64,000 bases of DNA, from NCBI GenBank assembly GCA_013399305.1, contig VXAI01000038.1, positions 4,151,682-4,215,681 on the forward strand, given 5' to 3'. This DNA is from Rostratula benghalensis (lineage: Eukaryota > Chordata > Aves > Charadriiformes > Rostratulidae). The position numbers and the translations under genes are program-made. Positions 1 to 12,443 of this stretch are shown here, piece after piece; the stretch's first letter is position 1; each line of letters starts with the position of its first letter. Below the pieces are notes generated by a model, which was not told the origin of the DNA, ran no database searches, and worked only from the letters and a program-made list of their open reading frames with translations.

Positions 1-3000
1 CGCAAATATAAATGATGGCTTTTCCTTGGAGTTTTCCCTAATGTAGCTACATCAATACCTGACTCTGACAAATGCAGAATAAGAAGCAAGACCTGTGATC
101 TCAATCAATAAAACGCAAGCTTTTGTTGAAGACTTAAATGTTGTGAACAATGAAAACAGCCCCTCTAAACAAATAAAACTCAGGAAACGCGAGAGGATAT
201 TTTTAGGAAAATATAATGGTCTAGGTATTTCCAAAGGAGTCTTTACTTTTTTCTATGGAACCAAGACTTTAATTTAAACACCACCATTTTCTCCTTTGAG
301 AGATTGATTCTTCCTGGAATTTATAATACATCACATCCTATTATTGTAGCTGTTACCTTTCTCCCCTTTTCCTGCAGCTGTAGAAAATGATACCTTTTTT
401 TATTAAATAGCTGCTTTGTAGCTACATACTGCAAAAGGATTTTTTTTTCTGCAAAAAACTACAAGATGGTACGCAGCTGAAACAAGTATTCTTTCTCTCC
501 CCAGTTCCACTACACTAATGGTTCTACTCATGCTATAAAGGATGATATCTAGGCAACTGCTGTTTACAATTACCTATTAACTTGGAAACTAAAATCTACT
601 TATTTAGCAGACAATAGCTTTCTTCTTTATGTACACACATCAGTTTATTTGTTAAACACAATGTGGAGGCTGTGTTATTAGTGGCAGAAAAATTAAAGAG
701 GATTTAAGATTCTGCCTTATTGTAAGTTATAGGAATGGATTGTTGCTAAGTTCCCTAATTCTTCTGGTATTTTAGAAGGGACCTTTTTCAGTATCAGCAG
801 TTTTTGTATTCCCTCTGGCCTTACCACTGTTTTTACTTCTTTTCTGAGATTTTTTAAAGACGCTTTTCTATAGCCAAATTATGCTGTAGAAAGAGATGAC
901 AGAAAAGATTCTGTGTGCACAGATCAGCTGATACAATGCATTGCTGATGGGCTCCTGTTCAGCTGCCAGAGTCTGAGCTGTGACAGTGCAGGGTGGGTGT
1001 GATTCCTGCTGCTGGAAGGGTAGCAGGGGCAATCCCTGACCCCCAGAGTAGGCCTAGCAGAGCCTGTAGCCCTCTTTTTCCAGCTCAAATGCAGAAAAAC
1101 TCCCTCCCCACAGCCCCCTGAACCTATCACATGTGGAGCAAATCATGTTATTTTCCCAGAAGTACTCCTAAATGTTTGGGAAGCCAAATGTCAAGGGCTA
1201 CGACCCTGAGGTTGCTGCACAACTGGCAGATGGTTTGGTAAACCTGGAAATGGACAACTGCCTTCCTGTATGGATTATTTGCCTATTTAGAAATTGCAAG
1301 CAATCAGACAAATTACACGGCAAAACGTGTAAGAGGTAAAGGCAAGATAAACTACCTGTGTAAATAAACCCACTCAAGGAAGAAGAGCAACGTTGGAAAA
1401 TAAATTTAGTCCCAGTCTGAAAAAGGGGCCCTCGGTACTGTGCCTCTGAGTTTTGCGGTAGGGCTAAATCTTGGCTTCACACTGTACACATTCCTGCTTC
1501 CGGACACAGTGGGTGGGAAACACCTGATACGTGCCCTCGGCTGCTAACCCCAAACCCCAACATATTGATTAAAGGGTTTGGGGGAGCAAATTACAAGGAG
1601 GAGCCTTGTTAGCCATCTGGAACTGGGCTGCTCTGTCATTCTGAATGTTTGGGGACTGATGAGTGAGAGGCTGTGAAATGAGCTTGCAAATGACAAGTCT
1701 TGCCCATATGCTTTCAATTAACTTCACCTTTTTCTAAAACAAAACAAACCCCACAGTTGTCTTTTAAATAAGGCTTGAAAAGGGAGCTTTTGGGAGACGG
1801 TTCTTCTCTCCATAACATTTACTAGGAGGCAATATTGGGATTCACTTCCTTCCTCTGTATTTATATTGAATTATAGATTCAAATCTTTATTTCTCAGAGA
1901 ACATCCTATATCCAGGATGTTACAGTTATCCTTAATTTGCTTTAAACATTATTAAAGCAGCAGAGAGTATAGTGACATGCAGTTTAGGAAGAATCCGGAC
2001 TTGACGGATTCAAGAGTCTACTTTCTTTGAAGTAATGACAGCCGAATAAATTGCTTTAGTGCCACAGATCTCTGGTACATTCTATATGCTTCTTTTCTCC
2101 CCACAGTACTTCTGTACTCATAGCATAGCTGTGTACTGCAGGGCTGGCCTTAAAAATGGGGCAGCAAGTCTCTCAAATCAGACACCAAACACTAGCTTCT
2201 ATCACACACTCAGCAGTGCTTTCTCACATCTAGGGAGCTCTACCATGACTTCTTTCCTGCTCCAAATCCCACATTGCAGACCACGTGGTCAAGCTGGTCT
2301 GTGAATGAAAGTGAAGAAGCGCTAACATGCTGCAGCTGGTGACTCGCCACTTAGCAGATATAATTCTAACTAAAGGAACACCACTAACATTTACATTCCT
2401 CCCACTTATCTGATTCAAGGTGTAAAGTTTCTTTCAGACAAAGCCACTTTGGAGCTCTGCATTGTACACCCTAGGACCCAGATGGTGCATAGAACCATGT
2501 CGTTAAGAGAAAAAGACATTCCTCTACACCAGACTGTAATTATGTGTCTTCTCCCAGTACCAAGAGCATTCATAGCCAAACTGTGCTTTCAGTGTGGCTG
2601 GCCAAGGTGCCTCACTCAAACCCAGGTGACAGGTTACGTGGTGAGATACCTCGTCAGGTGCTGTGTAATTTCAGGCAGGATGGGAAACGTGATGAAGGTT
2701 AGCACAGATAAGCCTGGAATGATTGCAGTGCAGAAGAGAAGGTGGCAGAGACAATATGTGCATATTCCACAGAGTCAGGTAAGGGAAGACATTTGAGTAC
2801 CAGCAGCACCCAGTCACACACCAAAGTGGGCAGGTTATTATGACTAAAAGCTGCTCCTGGGCTTTTGCCTATGACCTCCAGCAGCCCAGGTTAATGGCAC
2901 GATTATGTTCACGTCAGAGGTACCAGGTGAGAACAGCTGATGAGAGAGCGTCAGGATCTCAATGAGATCCTGGCTTATCTCTGACTTCAAGGTGTGTATA

Positions 3001-4289
3001 CAGATGGAGGAAGCTGAAGATCTCACAGACTCACTTGTTTGTTTATAGATGGGGCAAGATCAGAGGCCATGGAAAAGTCTGCTTGCCACAGAAATTAATG
3101 CTTTGCAAGAGGACTAAGGCAGAGAACTGAGAAACCTCATGAAAAATTTAGTGCCGTTAATCCTATGAGCTTTCATCCGCTGATCTGACAGGTAAGACTT
3201 TTTCTGGAGGAGGGGAAGAAAATCAGTCTTAAGGTTTTGTGAGCAGATACGATGGCTTAGTGTGATTTCAAATCATTGAGGAATGATCCAAGAAATATAT
3301 CAAAGTTACTGTGAAGAAAATTGTCACCAGGAGGTCCAGCATGAACACAGGTCAATATAGCTCACATTATATAGACCAATACAGATCAGTTCTACTTTTA
3401 ACATCTTCCTGTTCTTATCTGCAATAGGTAAACAGTGCTGAGTTGCAGCAGTAGCAGTAGCTACAGCAGCTTTTGGTTAAGAAACTGGTCTATACATTTT
3501 GCTAACCACTGTCTTGCAGGATTCAACTAGTTATGTTTTCATAGACCTTGAAAGATTAAATAAAAAGTCTGAGAAATCCTCCATACAGGCATAACTATGT
3601 TTTTTTGTGGGGGAAGCAGGAAGAGTGGAGGAGAGAATGAAAAATGCTACTTCATTTCTCTATGATTTTTGTAATGTTTCCTGGCATTCCAGTGATTTAT
3701 AGAAACAGCAACAGTCATCAGAAATTGGCAAGAATACAGGGAGAATAAGCCGATGAAAGATGAAATTAATAGCAGTCATATATGCTTAAGGGATCGATGA
3801 TGTATTGGTGCTATTTCTTTTTCAATGCCACATGCTGTGCTAGTGCAGTAGGCCAGATGATACCTAAAGACAATGACCTATAATCTGCTCTCTTCCCTCA
3901 ATGCCTTGCAGGAAAAAGATACAAAAAGACAATTTCTGGTTCTTTGTACAGAGAAAAAGAGGCTGCTGGTTTTAATCATTACTCATAATCCCCTCAAACC
4001 AGTGGAGCTCAAAACAGCAGTGAGAGAAAACGACAAGAGACCTTGCCTTGGTAAAGGATTGTTGTCATCACTTTGTAGTGCATGCACCCCCAGAGCCAGC
4101 CTTCCCTTCGCATTCCCCTCCTGCAGGAGGGGACCCTGTGCCATGACAGAGGAAGGTGCAGGTCTCTGATAGGGGTCTGTACGTGTGGTGAAACAGTGAA
4201 CGGTGATGCTTGCTCTGCTCCATTGTGGTGTACGTTTCCAGACCTTTTTTAGTGCTGGAGACTCCACTCATCCTGTCAAATCTGATGAA
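1..4289. other. Unique AT-rich DNA, no gene seen
   Basis: I see no recognisable gene, repeat family or RNA gene here. The longest open frames are 2449-2796 (+), which starts at TTG, and the overlapping 3873-4169 (+) and 4068-4469 (-). None has a recognisable domain or a convincing pair of splice sites. A short CAG/TAG-rich trinucleotide patch lies at about 3445-3470. The 1400-1740 stretch is somewhat GC-richer than its surroundings, but I could not link it to any known element. The most likely reading is intergenic or intronic sequence. Confidence 0.6.
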
Positions 4290-5110
4290 TCGTTTCTGTT
4301 GGGTTACTGTGCTTCTTGCCAAAGAACTGTTCCTGGGTTTGGATCCTATTCCTGGTTGATGGGCTGCATATGCTGTGTGATCCCAGCTCTGTCCAGTCAG
4401 CTGCTCCTGCTGTCTGATCCCAGACTGCTCAGCCCTGCCGCTGTCAGATCGTGTTGCTTTTATAATCAATTGCTTTCTTCTCCATTCTGTTTATTATACA
4501 CTACTTTCTGTTTGTACTGCTTGGTCCTGGGGCTCTCAAACCATTTCTTGCTGCCTAATTTTGATGTTGCCTAATACTGCAGCTGCCCCATAGTTATGTG
4601 TGCTGAGTCTTACTGTCTAAGCAAACAGCTGCATGGCCTCCTGTTTCCAAGTTCCAGCTGTCTGATCAGCTGTTTTTGCAGTTATCCTTTCCATGGTCTA
4701 ATCCTATTGTCTGGGTTGGTAGCTGTGGGATCCATTCTTTTTTCACAGGTCTTCTAGTTGTATAATTATATATTTCATGTATCATGTAGTTAATACTTAT
4801 TTTGAGGTCATTCCAAATTTCTGACTATCTTCCTCTCTCTCCTTTCTTGCCTTTCTTGCGTTTAATTTCAGTGTGCCCTGATCACACTCCAGTTATCCAA
4901 CTAATTCCTCTTTCCTTTCTGATTTCTTATCAGCTGCTTCTTAGCATCTATTTTTACTTTCACAGCTTCTGCTAGTCAAAGATTCTGATGTGTGAGTTGC
5001 TATTCCTGCAGCTCCATGTCTACCACCATCCGTTTAATCATCTCTATTGTCTGCTGCTTTTGCTGTTCAATCAGTGGTGATTTTTTTTTTCTTTTGTGCA
5101 GGCCTGCAAA
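4290..5110. repeat. Possible decayed tandem repeat, pyrimidine-rich
   Basis: The plus strand is strongly T/C-biased for over 800 bases, and the same short words keep returning: CAGCTG, TGTCTGATC, CTAATCC and ATCCTATT. Examples lie near 4345-4365, 4399-4450, 4646-4690, 4700-4730 and 5035-5065. Two segments, around 4343-4385 and 4698-4735, share a longer arrangement: ATCCTATT, then CTGG or TCTGGG, then GGTTG, then a GCTG core, then GATCC. I read this as an old, heavily mutated minisatellite-like array. Unit length and borders cannot be fixed by eye, and a compositional coincidence is possible. Open frames inside it, such as 4203-4574 (+), are probably by-products of the bias. Confidence 0.35.
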
Positions 5111-7756
5111 GATCTGATCAGGGCTTTCTGTCATATGATTGCCCCTGGCTATCATTCCTACCGGCTAATCATCACAAGGAATTCTGTTCTTGCACAGTCT
5201 TAGGTAATTATCTGCTCTTGCTGGTTTTGGTGACTTTCTTGAGCCCAGAGAGTGGAGTTACACAATTGTTAGAAGCACATGCTTTGACTATATACTGCAG
5301 TAATCATATTGTTGCATTTTCTGGGATTAATATCCCGAGGTGGAATACCTAAACAGGCATTGTTAGCTAAAATTTTGCAAATAGATGATTTTCACTGTGC
5401 AATAGCCAATAAAAAGTTTCCATCCTCTCCCTTCTGTCTATTGATCCTTTTCACATATTCCTCTGTTTATGTGGTAAATACATAATGGTTTTTCGTTTAC
5501 CAAGAACATGTACATCAAGTCTATGATGCTCATCTTTCAACTCGTGTTTCCTTCTGGGTACTTGCCCACCCAGCACAGCTAGACTGAATACTAGACAGTA
5601 TTCAGCTGATGTAAATCATCATAGGTCACAGACTTTAGTGGACCCCCATATTTAAGACAGTCAGCTCAAGTCTCTGGAGGAGAAGACACAAGCTGTGACT
5701 ACAGAGTGCTGTCTCCTGTTGCTGTCTTGAGAAAAGTAGATTGATTATCTTTGCGTTCAAGGAGTGGATTAGGAATTAGTTGAGAAGAACAAAAGCACAC
5801 TATAGTCTTACTAAGAGCTTTAAAAGATACTGATCAGGGAGATGCATCTTTCAGAGCCATGCAAAAATCTGTGAAGATCTGTATAGGGGCAATCTACCTT
5901 TCCTTCCATAATTCTCTTCTCTCCCCCTATCCCTCCCCCCTTCTCCCCGAATTTAGGAGAATAGCCAAGGTTGTAGTTGGTGCTTTATTTCTCAAGGTGT
6001 GACTGCCTGGTTACAATGCTGACTGATTCTTGGAAAGTTTAAATCAACTTGAATGGCTAGATTTGCCCTCTGCTCGTTCCACTGCAAGATGAGACAGGTT
6101 ATGACATGCAAATCTGGACAAATTTTCAAAGCTATCCATATAGCAGCAAAAAGTATTCTGTCTGTTTCCTTAACAGTTTCAATACTTGGTGGAAGGAACC
6201 TAGGATTGAGAGACCTGTTGAAATTAACTAATCTGTTGAAATGACTTGGAGGGATGCACAAATTAGAGTTAGCAAGTTTGTCAGCAGGAGGGTGGATGAG
6301 ACAGCCTACTGAAGTACCTTCCAGTCCTATTTTTTGATTGCCTTCAAACTGAGGAAATTGTGACTTAAGAGGCTTTACAGAAAACTATTCATTTTTCAGA
6401 TAGTCTCCCACATACTTATATATTTACCTGAATTTTTCAGATTTATAAATTAATGTAAAAACATGTAGAGAAAGTTATTTATGCCATACATTTCTGAATT
6501 TGGAGAAATGTTTGAAATTAGGTGTTTTTTTGCCAAATGCGCATATAGTTAGAATAAAAACTCAAGAAATAAAATATAAGAGCCTATTTTAGAATTCAGA
6601 AAAACTTAATTTTAGAATCTGGATGTGTACAAGGCTGTGAGAGTTTTTTAAAGGAAAAGAGGAATTTGTAAATACAAAATAGACTTTATGTGATCAGTGT
6701 CTTTCCATATTGAAGCAGTAGATAAACTTCTAATATCATTCATAGGATCCTTCATGGCATCAAAGAATATTACCTCGTTCAACAGCACTGACTTTGGCTA
6801 TGACAGCTATACTGGATATTGCATCCACTTACAGAGATGGGCTTAAAATATATGTCTTGGATTCCAAAGCGTACTGCAGCAGGAAATCTCCATCCGTTCT
6901 TCTTCTGCAGTCCTCCATAGCTTATAGATGCTTCTTGGATACTTCTTGGCCCTGAGTTCTTATCATTTCAGCTCTTTTTAACTTCCTCTTTTTAAGCATA
7001 TGTTTAAGTGCTCTGACAGCAGACTACTAAGAATTCTGGTAGCCTGTTTGTGTAAGGTGTAAATTAAGATTTTTTTCAAGTTCAGTACTTCAGAGTCATT
7101 GGTTGTTAACCTCTCATTGCAAAAACCTTTGAAGTGTTTCAATTTAATACATACTTAGTATGATTCTAAGGGAAAAAACCCACAAAATCAAATGATAACA
7201 TGGAGAACTCTTTCCTGCCACCTTGCTGATACTCAATAATTTTTTACTTTACACCCTAATTTTACAATTGTGATTTTTCTGGGTCTTCGGGTGAAGATAA
7301 ATATATCTTATGTTAATTTTAATGGAATTTGATTCTGCTAAGAATGACAGTCCATACTGTCCATCTACAATCTGGTTGAAAAATCCTGGTGTTGAAGTCT
7401 GACAAAGGATGCAGATAATGCTCTGAACTGAACCCTGTAGTTTCTTGATATAACAAAACTAAATGAAGAACCAGCTTCTCCCGATTTCTTCACTCATGTT
7501 AAAGGCATTCCAAATTCCAAAGAGAATTACAAAAGCATTTTAGATCTGACTGTGCCTCTAAGCTTCTGTATCTTTCATTATCTCTTTCAATTCTTGCTAG
7601 CCCATTTGGTAGCATGGGGAGCATTCTCAGCAGGATGCAATCTGCTCATACTGCTAATAGCCATGAACGCTGAATGCATTTGTGGAAGATTTCAGAGTTT
7701 TTCACTAAACAGCTCTCTACTTTATTATTATAAATACAGCATTCTGAACAAACTCC
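5111..7756. other. Unique AT-rich DNA, no gene seen
   Basis: No gene, transposon or RNA gene was recognised. A C/T-rich run occupies 5912-5948, broken by one A. Open frames at 5992-6261 (-) and 6053-6244 (+) overlap each other on opposite strands and have no recognisable domain. Confidence 0.6.
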
Positions 7757-7774
7757 NNNNNNNNNNNNNNNNNN
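7757..7774. other. Assembly gap (18 N)
   Basis: Eighteen consecutive N bases separate two otherwise normal stretches. The open frame read across it (7552-7851, +) is an artefact, because its middle is undefined. The flanks are not obviously repetitive, so the cause of the gap is not visible. The true missing length may differ from 18. Confidence 0.99.
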
Positions 7775-8569
7775 CACCTGGGATCTATTCATTTTTCATT
7801 AGATTAAAAAACAGTGAAGGTAACACTTTAACCCTTCAAGTCGCTTCATAAGCCTGATCCAAAACTCCAAGCTGATCATGAGAACGGTAGATTTTGCCTT
7901 TGGCTTCATTCAAGTCTTTGAAAGATTGACGGACCATTGTAGAGCTGGCAACTCTTGTAGAGCTCTTGTAGAGCTTTTCCAACATATGCTGATATTAATT
8001 AAGCAGAACGGAAGAGCAATTTCTATCTGCTTGTAAGAATATTTTGAAAAAAGTACTCCCTATTATAGCAGCCATTTACTAGTATAAAGAAGAATAACAT
8101 ACCATTTATATTTAATAATCAGTTTACAATTGAATAAAATTAATGAGCCAAACACTGATCTCACTTACTCCGTATGAATTAGGTGTGGATATACTTAAGT
8201 CAATATAGTGATCCAGGAAAAATTGTTCCTTAAGCATTTTGGGGAAAACATTTTTTGGAATGTACATCTAAATTTGTGAAGTAGTTCATGATAGGCGTAC
8301 TATGTCTATCTTAGAGCTAAATCTTTGCTTAATGCCCACAAAAGTCAGAATAGAAATTAATGGTGAGGATTTATAAAGCTCATTAATAATTACAAATACT
8401 TAGCAGGATAAGAAGATGAAAAGAAATCTGCAGGTTTCGTTTGAGGCTCTTCATGCTAAATTCCTTATTAACAATAGGGAGAAAAGAAATAACAAACTTA
8501 CATTTTCTCCTCTCTCAGTCTCTCAGCTAATTCAGAAGTGAGGCTGTTAATTAACACCCCGAGTACAAT

Positions 8570-8608
8570 CTGGATTAATTACAGAAGTTACTGGATTAAT
8601 TACAGAAG
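8570..8608. repeat. Two-copy 18-bp direct repeat (21-bp period)
   Basis: CTGGATTAATTACAGAAG occurs at 8570-8587 and again, identical, at 8591-8608, separated by TTA. It is a simple local tandem duplication, probably from replication slippage. Confidence 0.95.
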
Positions 8609-9589
8609 ACTTGCTGTGGTTTTTAAATTCTCTTGGGATATTTTTAAATCTGGTGGGCAGTAGTACTGCCATCTGTTTTGTGAGTTGATGGTTAGTTCTT
8701 ACTGAAATTATTAAAATCCTGAAAATTACATTGCCTGCTACCAAGGTTCACAAATAAGTGTTTTTTAAAAAAGTAAAATCTGCTTAATACTCTTCTGTTC
8801 CCATCTGAAACAACATTCAGTGTAGCTCCCACATACGTTGTGGGAAAACAGCTGGTCTGGAAAGCAAAATGAACAACCTGTCTCTCCAGATCATGTAAAA
8901 TTTTCAGATAGCTAAATGAAAGTTACAGCTGTAGATCTTCACATTATAGAAACTTTCTGGCAAATAAAAGTCTTTAAATAACACTGTTCTAAAAAAGTCA
9001 TCAATTTTCCAAGCTGGAAAAATAATTGATCAGAACTTGCTGCTGCTGTTAACCCCCAGCATTCTCTGTAGCTTGAGAGGCTCATCTACATTCATTTCTG
9101 TATAAATAAAGCCTGTTTTTATGGGGAATACCGTTGAACACATACTTACCAAGAACTGCCCTAAGGGGAAAAAATACTAAAACGTGGACTAATTGTAGAT
9201 TACTCATTCCTCTCTTCTTCTGAAATAGATGTTTTTCCACTTCTTTTTAAAACCCTATTGGATGAGGTTGTTTTCCATTTGTACTGCTGGCAGCAGTCTG
9301 ACAGACTCACAGAAAGATCTGAGTCATTTCCAGACAGATTTGCATGCAGCATTTAATTTAGTATTTTCAATCAATAGAATTGTCAGGATCTGGCTGATGG
9401 TCCCTTTAGATACAATTCGTTCAAACCATGTTCTTGTTGGCTTGGGAATCTTCATCTTTCTGTTTCATTTCATGTATTTTTTAATGATCTCAACACTCTC
9501 CTGTTTCTGATGTTTTGGTTTTTTTTTTAACTTAGGGCTTATGCCTCAGCTGCTGGCTGTGTTAAATATTTTGGCATATATTGGTTTAG

Positions 9590-9618
9590 AGTAGATAATT
9601 GTATATTAATTATCTACT
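9590..9618. repeat. Perfect 11-bp inverted repeat
   Basis: AGTAGATAATT at 9590-9600 is the exact reverse complement of AATTATCTACT at 9608-9618, with a 7-nt spacer. The arms are AT-rich, so a stable RNA hairpin is unlikely to matter. There is no longer precursor-like fold around it that would suggest a microRNA. Confidence 0.9.
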
Positions 9619-12427
9619 ATGCCATGAAGGTATTGTTTCTTTACTTCCTCCAAATTCAAATTTGGTTTATGCCAAAAGAATAAATTATCCTAGTTTTTAA
9701 GAAACAAAGTCTTTTCAATATCTCCTAAAGTTAAAAATGTTTTGCAATTGATTCATTGCTATCACCTACAGTATTGGTGTTTGTCAGTCAGGAAAATAAA
9801 TTTATATTTTACCTGTAGAGAAGTCAAAATGGCAAAAAGGCAGAAGATTATTCCGTAGTGCCAAGGAGGGATGATCCTTTTTTTAAAATTATTTTTAATG
9901 ATAATGAGCAATTTTGAGGAAACCTGCCTGACTTTGTCTGGACTGAGCAAAACCAGAGAACTGATTGAAGGGGTAAAGAGATGCAGGAATTACAGGAATT
10001 CAGTATTTTTAACATGCAGGACAATAACACTTACAGCCAGATTGGAAGATTCAAAATTCCATGAGATAGCGGACAGATCTTTAGGAATGTAGGCTAAGAA
10101 AAATGCTAAGAGACACTGAGAAAAGCATAATATTCAGTTCCCTAATCATAGGCATCTTTAATATATCTGTTACTTCAAATATGAAGCTTTTATATTTGCA
10201 TCACACTTGAAAAAAACACACCTTGTGTCCTGTTAAATTACAGGAAGATCAATCACGAACTGCTCAGTACTGTAGCAGCTACTAAATGGCTTCTTAGATC
10301 TTCAGCCCAGTATGTTGTTTTCAGATTCCACTTGCAGGAACAATTCAGAATGAAATGTATCTTTTCTGGTGTATTATATTTTAGTACCACATACTTTCCC
10401 ACCCTCACTAGAGAAAGATCTCGGTAGCTGTGTGACACCAGCTGGTACGCTCAGGGCCCACTGACATGACTGAGAACTGCTGGTGAAAACAATTTGACTG
10501 CACAGGAAGAAAAGAGAAATTAAAGTGATTTTTTTTTCCTCTCTTCTCTTTCTTACTGTTTTGAGATTAATTTTGGATCTAACCTTCAAAAGCTTAGATA
10601 TCAAAAACATATGTATTTTAGATTTCATTTGTGCAGAGCAGGAAAGTTTCTCTCAGTACATTTTCACTCAGGAGAGATTTGCAATTTCCCCACTATCAAA
10701 TTCCTGAATGTATTGATTATCACTGAATCTGGTCCTTCTTACATTCTGGGAAAAAAAACAACCTTATTTTTCCTAAGGAAATTTTACCTGGGATATGGAT
10801 ATCAGACAGTAATATCAGCAGCTCATGAGCACATTCTCACATGATTACACTATTGACTGCCAGGTAAAGATAAAGGCAGGCCAGCTAAATACTTATTCTG
10901 TGATGACTTTTTTTTTCTAAGCTATCAGGTAAAAGTTGTAGAAGTAGTACATGTGCAGGAAGAGCTAAGCAATTTAACACAATTTAGTTAAAATATAGTA
11001 CAATAATTTTCATAGCTAATAGCTTGTTATACTTGCATACACAATGAATACTAGAGATGTCTTCTCAGAAAGTCAAATTTTTTAACTGCACTGTTATGCT
11101 TATTGTTTCTATCCTGAAACCATAAAGATTACATCTGCATTTACAGCCTGTATCTATTATCTATGTTTCTTATAGAACTTTTGCTATACCTTACTCTATT
11201 CATTACCATTACAGGCATTGGCTCCCACACCCTGTGACACTTATTCAAACTCTGACTTTGAAAGGTCTTAAAAATACTACTTAACTTCACTGAACTCATA
11301 AAAGAAACTCGTTGCAAAAACAACTTTTTGCCTGGTTTACAAACTTTTAGGATCTAAAATGTAACACCCACATAGCCCATTATAAAACTGTCCACCTTTT
11401 CCTCATAGTTCTTCAATAGTAGTACACTAATTTCACTATTATTTCCAGCACCCAAATACTCACACAATAAATATTTGCCTATGTCACCTCAAATCCTCCT
11501 TGACCTAAGTGTTGAAAAGCCACTAGATATCTTGGTGCAAAGAACAAGACCTTGGTAGGGTTAGGCATACAGCCTTGCCACAGCATCGCAGACCAGTGCT
11601 CTCACTCTCTCAGAGCTGCTGGGACAGGAAGCCGTGTGTGCTCTGTTACAACTCACATCCTCAAAGTGCTTTCATTACACTGGAGTTAGTTATCCTAACA
11701 ACAGTGAACATATAGATCCAGATAATTACTTAAGACTCCTTGTAGTTATCATATAGCCCCCTTTTTTAAAAAAAAACCAACCCAACAAACCAAAACAAAA
11801 GCCCAAAAGAATGTTTCTTCTGTTTTTCTTTTATAGAAAAGTGGTTTACCCTTTATTCAGTGATTTTCTTTAATTTTTACCCCTGAAGTACAAATCCCTG
11901 TCAACCTGGATGCAACAGGAAGAGAAGAACTTGGAAGCTGTCTTGACTTCCAAGTGTTGTAGGGAAGATGATGACCAAATGCTAGTTCTGTCCTGAGGAG
12001 GCCTTTGAAATTTTTTTTTAATACCTTAAATGTCAGGCTGGAGAATGTTAGATAATCTCTTCCTGTGAAAACTTTTATTTGAAATCAATACATACCCCTG
12101 ACATATTATCTTCAACTTTTGCAACTGATTCTAGAATTTCTTTTTTCCCTCATGTCTTCTCCCAGCACGCTTTGCTCCATCCCTGCATTGTTGATCTTTT
12201 CAAATGTTTCAGCTGTGATGGGCAGCAACATTACTAACATTTCCTCAAATACTTTGGAGATATTACTGCCCTATGCCAAAGTACCCTCGACTAGATAATA
12301 TCACTTTGAGCTTTCTTTTGAGAGGCTGTTAGTGTTGGAAGGGAGGCATTTTATGGGATTAAATAAAAAATCAATAGGATAAACAACCCTTTAGCTAGCA
12401 TGTTTATTTTTATTTCCTGATTGCATC

Positions 12428-12443
12428 TTTTTTTTTTTTTTTT
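12428..12443. repeat. T16 homopolymer
   Basis: Sixteen consecutive T residues on the plus strand. CR1 elements do not make poly(A) tails and no retrocopy is visible next to it, so I treat it as a simple homopolymer rather than the tail of a minus-strand processed copy. Confidence 0.95.

Noticed and set aside
2449..2796. 115-codon open frame on the plus strand
   Set aside because: Starts at TTG, has no recognisable domain, no supporting splice sites, and a cysteine/valine-rich composition without a recognisable pattern.
7552..7851. 99-codon open frame on the plus strand
   Set aside because: It runs through the 18-N gap, so its middle residues are unknown and the frame across the gap is meaningless.
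9590..9618. Hairpin as a microRNA precursor
   Set aside because: Only 11 AT-rich base pairs and a 7-nt loop; the flanks do not extend the stem to the roughly 25-30 pairs needed.
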